A stretch of DNA of 64,000 bases from Prostheceraeus crozeri. Taxonomy: Eukaryota > Platyhelminthes > Polycladida > Euryleptidae. Positions 10,017-20,171 of the stretch are shown here, piece by piece. Numbering within the stretch: the first letter of the stretch is position 1; every line of letters starts with the position of its first letter. The stretch is taken from contig CAJQUW010002202.1 in assembly GCA_907163375.1 (NCBI GenBank), positions 62,001 through 126,000 on the forward strand. The letters run 5' to 3'. Position numbers and translations under genes: made by a program. Under the pieces are notes generated by a model, which saw nothing but the letters and a program-made list of their open reading frames with translations, searched no databases and was not told the DNA's origin.

Positions 10017-11620
10017 GCTCAACTCCCATACCACGTACTGGACTGAAGGCCAGTGACTTTGGTGAACTTTATTAATGACGATAGTGTGTATCTGGACAAA
10101 ACCATGGAAAAAGGTGGCAAGCAATTCATTTCATTATTGTAAAATACATCAGAATGACATGAATGAAAAATTGATTTGTGTACATACTAATAAAACGCCC
10201 GGCCCAATCTTGTAGAGAAATTGTCGGAAGAATCTGTGCAGTGTACATAATACACATACTGTACAAGCATATCATCGATGGTCAATTTCAAATAAATTGT
10301 AACTGTCTATATTCATTGATTTTCCCATTGCCTTATTTAAAGCCTCCTACTGTATAATAATTTGGACCACTGGTGGACTTTATTAGAGAATTCAATAGCA
10401 ATGAAGCGATATAACATGTGTGATTCATTTCCGGCATTGAATTGCAACTTTCATTAAACGAAAATTTATGGCTACTTTCATCACAGTGATGCATGAATGT
10501 TTTCATATTCATCGACGAAATTTTTTGCGGATTTCGTTATCAACTTGCTGTTCAATCCTCATCAATGCTGTTCCTGAATTACCCAATATGGTAGGACCCT
10601 AAAATCGTGCAGAGTCATCAATCACCACCGCTTGGTTTGCTTTTTATTCAATATGATCTCCGCATTTTATGAATCACTGACATCACAATCACATTTTATT
10701 TGTTCGTTGGAGTTTTGACTATAATTTGAAGGCCTCACAGGTGAAGTTCAATAATCACGAGATGTCTAATAAGAGATAAAAATATATTGACATCGGCAAC
10801 CACTCATTACGAGAAGGCGCACTTGGAAAGACAACACTGGTTGCAATTTTCCACCAAAATCTTGATAAAAGATCTTCCCAAGGAATAGATATTCAAAAGA
10901 TTCTTGCTTTAATTTTAGCATTTTCATTTGTTATACCAATCAAATTATTATTAACTTTTGACGTCTCAATTTGTTTTTGTTCGTTTCTGATAACATCATC
11001 GGTAGATTTTCTTTAGATTTTAATCATGATCTTTTACTTGTATAACAATGAATCAGGCATGGAAATATTGCTGCAATGACTGTAGTAACAAGTAAAATCA
11101 TCACTGATCAGTTATAATTTAGTCCATGACTCCTTTGAGTAAAGAAAATAGATAATCAAAAATTTTCCAGAATGAGTCTACAATTCTCCAAAAAAAAGAC
11201 ACTGCTGAATCGATTTTCGCAAGCAAATCTATTTGCAATAAGCCTGCTAATTGCACAAAAAATGAACATGCATAAAATGTTCAGAATCCACACCAATAGC
11301 CATTTATGAAGGTGAACAAGTTCAATCACTAGCAATTGTTTACTGCAGCTGTTATTGACAGTTGCTTATTCTTGTGGGAGCTTTGTAATTCTTTAGTCTA
11401 TTCTTGACTGGGTCCAGAATCTTCTTTCAACAGATTCCCTGTATGAATGCGCGTATTAGAGTACTGAATAATTGTTTACAACTTCTTTCACGGTTTTATC
11501 CAGATGTGCAAAAACTACCGTCATTAATCAAATCTACCAACGTCACTGGCGTCCAGTCCAGTACATGGTGTGGGAGTTGAACGTCCCGTAGATATCTTAT
11601 ATTAATCACAGATGTCCCTG
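10017..11620. mobile_element. Inverted-repeat element, no coding content
   Basis: 10017-10128 is similar (roughly 75%) to the reverse complement of 11466-11580; shared landmarks are TCAACTCCC, TGGACTG, CCAGTGAC, TTAATGACG and TCTGGA-AAAACC. The right arm continues to 11620 with sequence also found at 1419. A further inverted pair links 9993-10015 with about 11350-11373. Between the arms there is no frame longer than about 75 codons. Probably a non-autonomous DNA transposon; the family is not assigned. Confidence 0.55.
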
Positions 11621-11859
11621 GTACAATTGATCTCTATTTTCAATATAAAAAATTTGCAATTTTCCAATAGTGTTAAACAAGCTGTTTTCCAAGAAATTGC
11701 TATTATGAAATATGAGTACTTTAATAGTTTTCTGAAAGCGTGCCTGCATGATCGAAAAGAAATTTTTTTAAATGTTAATATATAGTTACTTATATCTGTT
11801 AGTTCATGTCTGTTAGTGCCAAAAAAGGACACTTTGCTAACTCCTAACTGAGCGACGAA

Positions 11860-13490
11860 CTCAATCCTAGACTCTGGTGGATGAGTGGCTTAGTCCTGCC
11901 GACGCAGAAAAATTGTTTTTCTATTTTTCATCAATCACCAACTCATTCACCACCGAAGAACCTTTAATGCCACATGGTACTAGCTTAAACTCCATCTCAG
12001 GCAGAGGTTCTTCGGTACTTATCGTCTATCAAAGACCACAAGGCTTCAGGTTGTTGAAGCACGGAAGACATTCCATAATTGTTCCTCTGATGAGTATTAT
12101 CAACAACATTTTCGCCAATCGGTGTTTTCCTTATTCCTGGAAGTCTGCCAAGATTCATCCACTCCCGAAAACTCATCTCCTTCCAATCCTGCCGATTATC
12201 GACCAATATCACTGCTTGAAAACCTTTCAAAAGTCGTTGAGAATACTATCTGCAAGAGGTATAAGTTTCAGCTTTCTTGGGAACCAACATGCGATGTAGG
12301 CATGTTGGATATGCTCTGATATATTTATGATAAATGGAGAAAAGCACTAAACGATTGTGTGCCGTGTGTGAGGGCATTAATGGTGGACATATCGAAAGCT
12401 TTTGACAAGATGCGACCAGACATACTTTTCATTATACAACTGGCCAATGACATTGATCCTGGTCTAATATCTCTTACCCAGAGTTTTTGGGAGATCGTTC
12501 GCAGACTATTTATTTCAAAAGTGCTCCATCTAGCCAAGTGAAAGCATCCGGCGGCGCCCCCCAAGGATCAGCCTTGGGGCCACAGCTCTAGCTTACATAT
12601 ATTTCTGATCTTAAGCCTTGCAGCTCTTTTGACATTTATGCCGACGACGTGACTCTCAATCTACTCAGAAAACAGGCAAACACTCCATTACATGGCTCAA
12701 AATGTGCTCAACGCCGTCCAAGAATGGTGCCATGCTAACAAAACTGTTGAGATATACTTATCGGTGCAAGGAAGGAACACAACGCTAACCCTGTTTTCAT
12801 TGGAAACATCCCAATTCAGCAGGTGAAATCGTCGAAGCTGCTTGGAGTCATAACCGACAATCACCTCACGTTCTGTTAACAGGTTGAAATGTGCAAGTGC
12901 AAAGCTCTTCAGTGGATATTTTGGCTAAGAGCACTCAGACGAAATGGTGGGAACCGCGACGGCCTCATTCGACTTTATCGATCCAATAAAAGGTGTTTCT
13001 TCGAATACGCATCTCCGGCTTGGTTCCCTTACACGTCGAAAAAGCCACGATCAATCATAGAAAGCGTCGAAAGATGTGTTTTGAAAGCCATCCATCCGAC
13101 TCTTTCCTACAGTGAGGCACTTAAAGAGAACAACATGCCTTCAATTATTGCTCATCTGGAAAAACTTGTTCTGCAACATTTTAAGAAGATACAGCTGGAA
13201 CGTCACCCACTCCATCATCTCATCCCTGTAACTCAAGGACAAATTAGTCAAAGGAGCACCAGGCACTGTTATCTTCTCACGGTGCCAAAGCACCGCATTG
13301 ACTTACGACGCAAATCTTTATTATAGTGACTGCAACTAAAGCATGTAGCGATTGCGTTAACGCGTGAAATGATTTGAAATTATTCTTTTTTCTTAGTCTG
13401 AATGCTAACGAAATGTGCTCATGAAATGATGTAGCTACGAATGCTCCTTGACATTCGAGAATAAACCCCTCTCTCTCTCTCTCTCTCTCA
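11860..13490 (+). pseudogene. Decayed LINE reverse transcriptase fragment
   Basis: Scattered pieces of a jockey/CR1-like RT in different frames: SWKSAKIHPLPK and NPADYRPISLLENLSKVVE (about 12130-12240), a palm-motif ISKAFDK (about 12390), YADD as IYADDVTLNL (about 12630), SSKLLGV, then an uninterrupted C-terminal stretch 12889-13326 containing YASPAW and SVERCVLKAIHPTLSYSEAL. Multiple frameshifts and stops separate them. The 3' end has AATAAACC followed by a CT-repeat (13470-13490). 5' truncated, inactive. Confidence 0.75.
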
Positions 13491-13725
13491 AAATTTCAAA
13501 ATTTCAAAATTTTCAAATTCAAGGGTTTATATTTCATCAATGAAATCACCCAAAAGGATGGAAATACAAATACATGAGGAAAAGTGTAAGCATGAATGAA
13601 GAATGACTGTCACCAATGTTCTAATGTGTCACTGAACCACATATAGTGCAGATGAAGGATGATGTCGGAGGATGCTTCAGAAAGTCATAAAATGTTACAT
13701 GCCATGATGATGCTATGATTATACA

Positions 13726-13817
13726 CAATACATAACTAACGGACGAAATACACGGAGAGCCGGTCATTGCTACGGAATATTAAAAATATCTCTCATTCAT
13801 TGTCAATTTCATTACAG
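13726..13817 (+). repeat. LINE-B 5' leader, repeated at 18622-18713
   Basis: 92 nt ending ...CATTACAG, then CAAATAA and the ORF1 ATG. The same 92 nt occur at 18622-18713 with two substitutions, but there they are followed by GTGAGT. The 5' copy thus looks like a spliced exon and the 3' copy like the unspliced exon with its donor. Confidence 0.8.
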
Positions 13818-13824
13818 CAAATAA

Positions 13825-14907
13825 ATGGAATCATCTCAAGAAGTCGAAACATCCCAAGTAGTGTGCAAACAGTGTGTACAGGAAGTCAAGAGTGGTGAGA
13901 TGCAGTTGAATTGTGACAAATGTGCTGAATTTTATCACATCCATTGTGTGTACCTACCCGACTATGAAATTTTAAAGTATTTCAAACACAGCAAGAGAAA
14001 GTTCATCTGTAAAAACTGTATTTCATTGTTATTTCCTGCCGAATTACAGAACGTAACACACATCACAGAACAGCACAGAACAAACCCACAGCACAAAATA
14101 TCAGAAATGGAAGAAGAAATGAAGAAGCAAGCGAAAAAAACGAGAGAAGATCTTTTGACAACAATAAACAGCTATCAATTGCAAATGGACGATGACAAGG
14201 AGAAAATCAGGAAATTAGACGAAAAAATATGAAAATGCGAGCGAGAGCTAACTGAACAATACGAAGAAATCGAACACCTGAACAGCAAAATAAGACAACA
14301 CGAAGATCAAAACAACGATGACTCAGACGATGAAAGTGAAGATGACATTATTCAGACTGATATCCTAAGAAAGCTAAACGACATCAGTGAAAAGATTAAA
14401 AAGATTGAAATCGAACAACAACAGCAGCAACAGCAATTACTACAGCAACAACAGCAACAACGAAATGACAACAGAGAAGAAAACTACCAGCGAACATGGA
14501 GAAGACCGAATGTAAACTGCCACTACTGCGGAAAATATGGACACTACAGCTCCCAATGTTATTTCAGAAGACCAAGATACGACAACAACAACAATTACAA
14601 TTACTACAGAAGAAACAACTACAGAAGATACCAACCAAGAAGAGACGAAAGCTACAGAAGATACCAACCAAGAAGAGACGACAACGAGCGAAGATATGAG
14701 CATCAGGAGAGAAGAGAAAATGAACCACAACTTCAGCAAAGACAAGATGAAGAACGATTCAGAGTAAGAAGAGGCACCGAAGACTACCCACGTTACTACC
14801 CAATCAACTCACCAAGCGCACCACCACCAGTACGACCACTACACACACACTACAGAACAGAAAACAGAGACACTCATCACACTCCAAATACCAGGCGCTA
14901 TGTTTAA
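13825..14907 (+). CDS. LINE-B ORF1: PHD finger, coiled coil and CCHC knuckle, one in-frame TGA
   Basis: 360 codons from the ATG at 13825 to TAA at 14905, open except for one TGA at codon 136 (14230-14232). PHD-type finger near residues 14-70 (CKQC, CDKC, FYHIHC, CKNC), coiled coil ~90-170, acidic DDSDDESEDD, poly-Q ~195-215, CX2CX4HX4C knuckle (CHYCGKYGHYSSQC, ~232-245) and two RRNNYRRYQPRR-type basic repeats in the tail. Same domain order as LINE-A ORF1, so the role (LINE RNA binding) is inferred by family. The stop codon overlaps the ORF2 start in ATGTTTAA. The TGA may be a simple mutation; read-through is not shown. Confidence 0.8.
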
Positions 14908-17900
14908 CATGGAATCGGAAGAAGAGGCTAGTGAGGACATAAATGATAATACTTGTTTGACTGCGATAACGAAAATGAAATTTTATTATGTCAATATTAA
15001 TGGCCTTAATGATGGAAAATTTAATGACACAAATCTTTTGAATGATATGAAAGAGGCAAATTATATATGCTTTACTGAAACACACTTGAAAAGCAACGTA
15101 GATCTACCTGCCATACCTAATTATAATGCCTTTCATACAACGTACGAGAACAAGACGAAAGGTAGAAATATAAAAGGAGTATCTGTTTATGAAAATCTAT
15201 TTAATGATAATAGAACTGAATACATAGATATTGAGAAAGGAATCGTGCTGATACTCAAATTGGTAAATAGTAAATGGACAGATTTAAATGAGATATTCCT
15301 CATAATATCATACAGAGAAAACAGAGAATCTAATTATAAAGATAACGAATATTTTGAGAAAATCAAGCGATATATAATAAAGCATAATATGCAGCATATA
15401 ATAATGATTGGTGACCTAAATGGAAGAATCTCCAATGAAAGTGACAATAAAAACAGTGACCTGCCGCATAGAATGTCTGAAGATAAAACTATAAACACTA
15501 ATGGTCGTGAAATAATTTCATTTTGTAATGAAACATCTTTGATAATTGCAAATGGAAGATTTGAGACTTCAGACATTATCGGAAAATGTACTTTTAATAG
15601 AATGCAACATAATGAAATTCGAAAATCTGTAGTCGATTATCTTATCCTATCTAAATCATTAGTGAATAAACTAAAACATTTTGAAGTCCATGAGCCTGTA
15701 TTATATACTGATCATTCGCCATTAACATTTGAGATTGAAATGAATACGAAAACTCCAGTTAGGCTAAATACGAAATGCCATCAGGCATTGAAGATAAAAG
15801 CAATAAGACCATTCAAATGGACTGATACAAATAAAAACAATTTTAACTCGTGTAAATTTGTTGAAGATTGTGCAATTCTCAGGAATAGTATTAAGTCAAC
15901 ACTATTGTCAGCAACAAATATTTATGATGAACTATACAAAAATAAAACAAAAGCTTTTGAAAATAAATGCGCATGTGATAATAAGCACATCTACACGGAT
16001 GAATTAAGAAAACTACGAAGAAATTATAGAAGAATAGTAGCGGAATATAAAACTGATCAATCAAATGAAAATCTGATGAATTTAATGACACAAAGGAAAA
16101 TTTTAAATAAAAAAATTAGAAAAGAAAAACGGTACCCAAGAAAGATCAAATATAATGAACTTCAAACCGCAAAGCAAAATAGGGATCACAAACTGTATTG
16201 GAAAATACTCAACCCAAAGCAAACTAAGACTCACATAGAATATAACCTAACTGCAGAACATTTCAAGACTGTTATGACAGAAAATGATGCTACGAACAGC
16301 AACATCCATCCTACCAGGATTTTGACTCTGAGAACAAATTCACCAACAGAGATATTAGATACTAAATTCACATATAACGAAATTGAAACAAATATAAAAA
16401 ACTCAAAAAATTTTAAATCAAGTGGACCAGATGGCTTTGTATATGAAATGTTAAAAGAAAATGCAACAGAAACCGTAGACATCCTTCAAGAAATGTTTGA
16501 TAAAATTTTAACTTATAATGAAATACCATGGAATCGAAACTGGATTATTCCTATATATAAGAAAGGAGAAAAGGCAAACACAACCTCGTATCGCTGCATC
16601 ACCTTATCCTCATGTTTAGAAAAACTTTTTACAAAGATTTTGAATGAAAGACTGAATACATGGTTGGATAATAATCAAATTATTCACCCATGTCAAACGG
16701 GATTTAGAAAAGGTAATTCAACATTGGATAATTTATTTATACTGAAAGAATCGATTCAAATATATAAGAACAAAAAGATGCCGCTATATACAAATATATG
16801 CTTTGTAGATTTGTCCAAGGCATTCGATTCAATACCGAAGAAATTGCTGATCAACAAACTGAATTATGTTTTACCTGACAGCAAAATTTTAACCACGATA
16901 ACTAATTTACTGACAGTAAAACAATTTCAAGTATTATATAAAGGAAAAGAGACCAATCCATTTCGATTACAAAATGGTATACCTCAAGGAGATAGTCTCT
17001 CTCCAACTCTTTTTTGCATATATATGAATGACCTACTCATCAAAATAAATGTTGATAGTGATTTCACACGACCCATTAAGATAGGTAATATTCAAATCGC
17101 ATGTCTTACGTACGCAGACGATATTCTCCTGTTGAGTGAAAGTGAGACAGGGTTGATGCATCAACTGAAATTAGTTGGAAACTTTTGTACAGAAAATGGA
17201 TTAACAATTAATTTTGACAAAACAAAAGCAATGATATTTAAGAAGTTTCATAGCAATGATAGCATCGAAATAAAAATTGATAATATGAAATACGATATAA
17301 ATATAATTGATGAATTTAAATACCTTGGAATGTGGATATCTAAAAACAATAAAAAACATATTGAATACTTGGTAAAAAAAGGTAAACGTGCTTCATATGT
17401 GACTGAAAAGAAGTTAAGAGAATTCGGCCATGCAAATGGAAGTATAGTGAAGAACACTTTTGAAATGTTAACATTGTCTAAAATGAAATACTGTGCTGAA
17501 TTTTCTTGTCACAACAATCTAAATTGTATGAATAAGATTCAGTACCAGTTTTATAAGAATCACTATCATTTGGCAAAATCAACCCCAAACTATTGTTTGA
17601 TCGGAGAATTCGGACTTTTTCCAATAGAATTCTATTTCTATAAGGCGGCAATCACTTTCTGGATAAAATTAATAAATAGTAAAGACAATAATTTGGCTAG
17701 AGAAATATATACTGAAATTTATAACCATATGAATGACTCTCAATATTCCTACACATGGACAGCCAAAGTGAAGATGTTACTGAAAGAAGTCAACCTATTA
17801 CACTTATGGCAAAATCAAAATGCTGTAGATAAAAAAATGATGGAGAAATGTACACGTAGTACTCTGTTTGAATACTTTCACACTCAATGGATCGATAGTG

Positions 17901-18307
17901 CCAAAGAGAGTAATACTGGCAGAAATTATTTGGAATTAGCAAGATTCGAAATGAATTTGAAGCCTTATCTAGATTTAGACGTACCAATGGAAATAAATAC
18001 GTTGATAAAATATAGAGCTAATAACCATGATCTTATGGTAAGGACTGGTATTTACAAAAGTAAGAAATTATATGATGAACGTTTATGCGAAACCTGCAAC
18101 AATCAAAAAGTTGAAACAATATATCATTTCTTTGTTGAATGTCCTGCATATGACCAAATTAGAAAGAAATTTGCACCATTCTTGAAAAACATAAGTTGTA
18201 AAGAAGAATTCTATTATAAAATAACTGCTCCCAGTATCGCCGAAATGAAAGGTATCTACAAATATCAAAATAATTCAAATAAAGTTAGGAAGAAAGACAA
18301 ATCATAA
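14900..18307 (+). CDS. LINE-B ORF2: intact endonuclease and reverse transcriptase
   Basis: 1135 residues, unbroken. The endonuclease domain is at ~25-275 (VNINGLND, CFTETHL, GDLNGRI ~170, DYLILS, TDHSPL ~270). RT motifs are SSGPDGF (~505), DLSKAFDS (~635), NGIPQGDSLSPTLF (~693), TYADDILLL (~737) and EFKYLGMWI. A C-terminal CX2C...HX4C zinc-binding motif (LCETC...YHFFVEC, ~1060-1080) follows. It would cut target DNA and reverse-transcribe the LINE RNA in cis. The ATG at 14900 overlaps the ORF1 stop (ATGTTTAA), pointing to coupled termination and reinitiation. Length and motifs suggest a functional enzyme, although ORF1 carries a stop. Confidence 0.88.
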   Translation: MFNMESEEEASEDINDNTCLTAITKMKFYYVNINGLNDGKFNDTNLLNDMKEANYICFTETHLKSNVDLPAIPNYNAFHTTYENKTKGRNIKGVSVYENLFNDNRTEYIDIEKGIVLILKLVNSKWTDLNEIFLIISYRENRESNYKDNEYFEKIKRYIIKHNMQHIIMIGDLNGRISNESDNKNSDLPHRMSEDKTINTNGREIISFCNETSLIIANGRFETSDIIGKCTFNRMQHNEIRKSVVDYLILSKSLVNKLKHFEVHEPVLYTDHSPLTFEIEMNTKTPVRLNTKCHQALKIKAIRPFKWTDTNKNNFNSCKFVEDCAILRNSIKSTLLSATNIYDELYKNKTKAFENKCACDNKHIYTDELRKLRRNYRRIVAEYKTDQSNENLMNLMTQRKILNKKIRKEKRYPRKIKYNELQTAKQNRDHKLYWKILNPKQTKTHIEYNLTAEHFKTVMTENDATNSNIHPTRILTLRTNSPTEILDTKFTYNEIETNIKNSKNFKSSGPDGFVYEMLKENATETVDILQEMFDKILTYNEIPWNRNWIIPIYKKGEKANTTSYRCITLSSCLEKLFTKILNERLNTWLDNNQIIHPCQTGFRKGNSTLDNLFILKESIQIYKNKKMPLYTNICFVDLSKAFDSIPKKLLINKLNYVLPDSKILTTITNLLTVKQFQVLYKGKETNPFRLQNGIPQGDSLSPTLFCIYMNDLLIKINVDSDFTRPIKIGNIQIACLTYADDILLLSESETGLMHQLKLVGNFCTENGLTINFDKTKAMIFKKFHSNDSIEIKIDNMKYDINIIDEFKYLGMWISKNNKKHIEYLVKKGKRASYVTEKKLREFGHANGSIVKNTFEMLTLSKMKYCAEFSCHNNLNCMNKIQYQFYKNHYHLAKSTPNYCLIGEFGLFPIEFYFYKAAITFWIKLINSKDNNLAREIYTEIYNHMNDSQYSYTWTAKVKMLLKEVNLLHLWQNQNAVDKKMMEKCTRSTLFEYFHTQWIDSAKESNTGRNYLELARFEMNLKPYLDLDVPMEINTLIKYRANNHDLMVRTGIYKSKKLYDERLCETCNNQKVETIYHFFVECPAYDQIRKKFAPFLKNISCKEEFYYKITAPSIAEMKGIYKYQNNSNKVRKKDKS

Positions 18308-18621
18308 TAAATTATCAAGTACATGCAACTTTAGATAAATCAGGTCACCAATCTCATTTCAATTAATAGCTTGATTCCATACCAAAGCAGTCGCATAGAT
18401 TTCTATGAAAAATCAAGGTCTGCCTTGATATTTCATGCTCTTTATTGTTTGATTTCTATGCTGAACCGTATTGAACAATACTGAGAATATCTACGAAACT
18501 TATGACCCTGCCCCTATCTTCTAACAATGGAAGTACCAACAAAAGCAAGCAAAATCGATTCGATGTTAAGAGTATTCATGCCGATTGATAAAATAGATTG
18601 AAAACCAAATCTCTACCCAGT

Positions 18622-18799
18622 CAATACATAACTAACGGACGAAATACACGGAGAGCCGGTCATTGCTACAGAATATTAAAAATATCTCTCATTCATTGTC
18701 AATTTGATTACAGGTGAGTTGCTTGATAACTTCATTTTTATCTGATTAAATGCTTACTACCGTATATCTGTCCTTGCATTATATATTGACCGGCTCTCC
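18622..18799 (+). other. LINE-B 3' module: leader copy, splice-donor-like site and 13-bp stem
   Basis: 18622-18713 repeats the leader 13726-13817. It ends GATTACAG and is followed by GTGAGTTG at 18714. GGAGAGCCGGTCA (18650-18662, inside the leader copy) pairs perfectly with TGACCGGCTCTCC (18787-18799, after the GT). Stem length 13 bp and loop 124 nt; in LINE-A 13 bp and 119 nt with an unrelated sequence. The pairing partner is absent near the 5' leader, so the stem can form only at the 3' end. Confidence 0.75.
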
Positions 18800-19151
18800 A
18801 AAACTTATTAATAAAACTTATAAACAAATTATGATTATTATATAAAACAAGAAATTAATCCAGAAAAGATACAAAATCACAGCTAAGATTCATTCATTCA
18901 TAAGAATACAAAGACGTGAGATAATGTTAATATTATTGAACATGCATGTTTTTCAATATACAGATAATTCATGATCAATTTTGACATTTGAGTTGTAGTG
19001 CATGCAATGATTTACGCATGGCCTTTTCTTCCGATCCGTATCATCATTTCACTTACTTGTACATCTCATCCGCCATCCATCATTCATTGTATATGGACAT
19101 TTTTATCATTTCATCACTCATTACATCAATGTTATGCATATTTGTACTACG

Positions 19152-19187
19152 TTTTCCAAGTTGGAAATAAACGTTTTGACTTTTGAG
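19152..19187 (+). other. LINE-B 3' terminal hairpin and tail
   Basis: TTTCCAA-G-TTGGAAA (19153-19167) is followed by ATAAACGTTTTGAC. LINE-A has TTTTTCAATTGAAAAA at the same place followed by ATAAACGTTCTGA. The hairpin arms differ in sequence but stay complementary. Confidence 0.65.
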
Positions 19188-19189
19188 AA

Positions 19190-20171
19190 AAATATGAACA
19201 TGAGTGCTTACTATTCATGCGAGTAATAGGCATTACAGCATAGTAAGCATAAAGAAGGAGAGGAGTCTTCATGCATGAATTGGAATTTGCACTAGTTTCT
19301 ATCAAGTGAAATGCATAAAATATTACCCATCAATGTTTGATATCATTCAAGTTATTTTTTCATCATTTTCTCTTTTTATTAAATCAACAACATCACTACC
19401 CATCACACTTGTTATTTAATGGCGGAGATCGGTCAAACATGTTATGCACATATCGTAATATTCTAAATCGCAATAATCATCATGATAATTCAGTGTTGTC
19501 CTAAACATGTTTAACAATTACAACAACATCACTGATGCTGATTTGATATTAATTTAGTATAATAAATGAAGGAAGAATATCTCACCTGTAAATCAAATTG
19601 AAAATAATTAAGATGATGTTGAAATGATGGGTTTGGACCGATCTCCGCGCATTGTTAATAGTCTGACGACAACCACTTGACTGAATTTTGTTGCTACCTG
19701 CACTTGATCGTAACAGATGAGTATTATTCATATCTTGCTGCATTCATGGTTAGAAGCTGCATTGTTCTTTGTTATTTTCTATTTCTCATATTCACAGCTT
19801 TGCCACCTATTGCTGTAGTCCCGGCTTGAGTGTGTTCACTGTGATATCAATAGATATGCAAAAGAGAGATGGAACGTTCTTTTGCAAAACTGGAAGATAT
19901 CAATAACAATCAAACCACTAACTTTCGCCCTGACTATTTATATATCTATGTATTTCGTACATCTTAATGTGTCAACGTTTGCATTATTTATGATAAAGCG
20001 GCTGGAATTGCATTGTTTTTCATTATTCATTGGTTAATGACTGTAATTGTCTCGGTCTGAGCTTGTCCATCAAAACATAGAAATCTGGTCGATCGAATTG
20101 AAAATAATTAAGATGTTGAAATGATGGGTTTGGACCGATCTCCGCGCGTTGTTAATAGTCTGACGACAACC
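19190..20171 (-). mobile_element. LINE-C, short internally deleted relative on the minus strand
   Basis: Read on the minus strand, a leader-like sequence runs 20171 to 20092 and is repeated at 19674 to 19586, where it ends GATTTACAG followed by GTGAGATA. GCGGAGATCGGTC (19648-19636) pairs with its complement at 19434-19422. This is the same leader, donor and 13-bp stem plan as LINE-A and LINE-B, with a third stem sequence. Only about 420 nt without coding content separate the two leader copies, so the ORFs are gone. Its 5' end abuts an RT fragment at 20172. The 3' end near 19190 is approximate, since I do not find the AAATAAACG tail. Confidence 0.6.

Larger units (their letters stand above)
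13726..19187 (+). mobile_element. LINE-B, nearly intact PHD-ORF1 non-LTR retrotransposon
   Basis: Full structure: 99-nt leader, ORF1 (13825-14907), ORF2 (14900-18307, 1135 codons, open), a 3' region holding a near-copy of the leader followed by a splice-donor-like GTGAGT, a 13-bp stem, a terminal hairpin and AAATAAACGTTTTGA. The same plan as LINE-A but clearly a different subfamily. The only break I see is one TGA in ORF1. The leader copy differs from the leader at 2 of 92 positions, so the insertion or its source is fairly young. Confidence 0.85.

Noticed and set aside
18622-18799. A stand-alone spliced-leader RNA gene
   Set aside because: The exon is longer than usual, no Sm-site was identified, and the position relative to the LINE 3' end is shared by LINE-A and LINE-B. 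I keep it only as one possible reading of the LINE module.
18650-18799. The 13-bp stem as TIRs of a 150-bp MITE
   Set aside because: The leader copy begins 28 nt outside the stem, and LINE-A has a different stem at the same relative position, which a random MITE insertion would not give.
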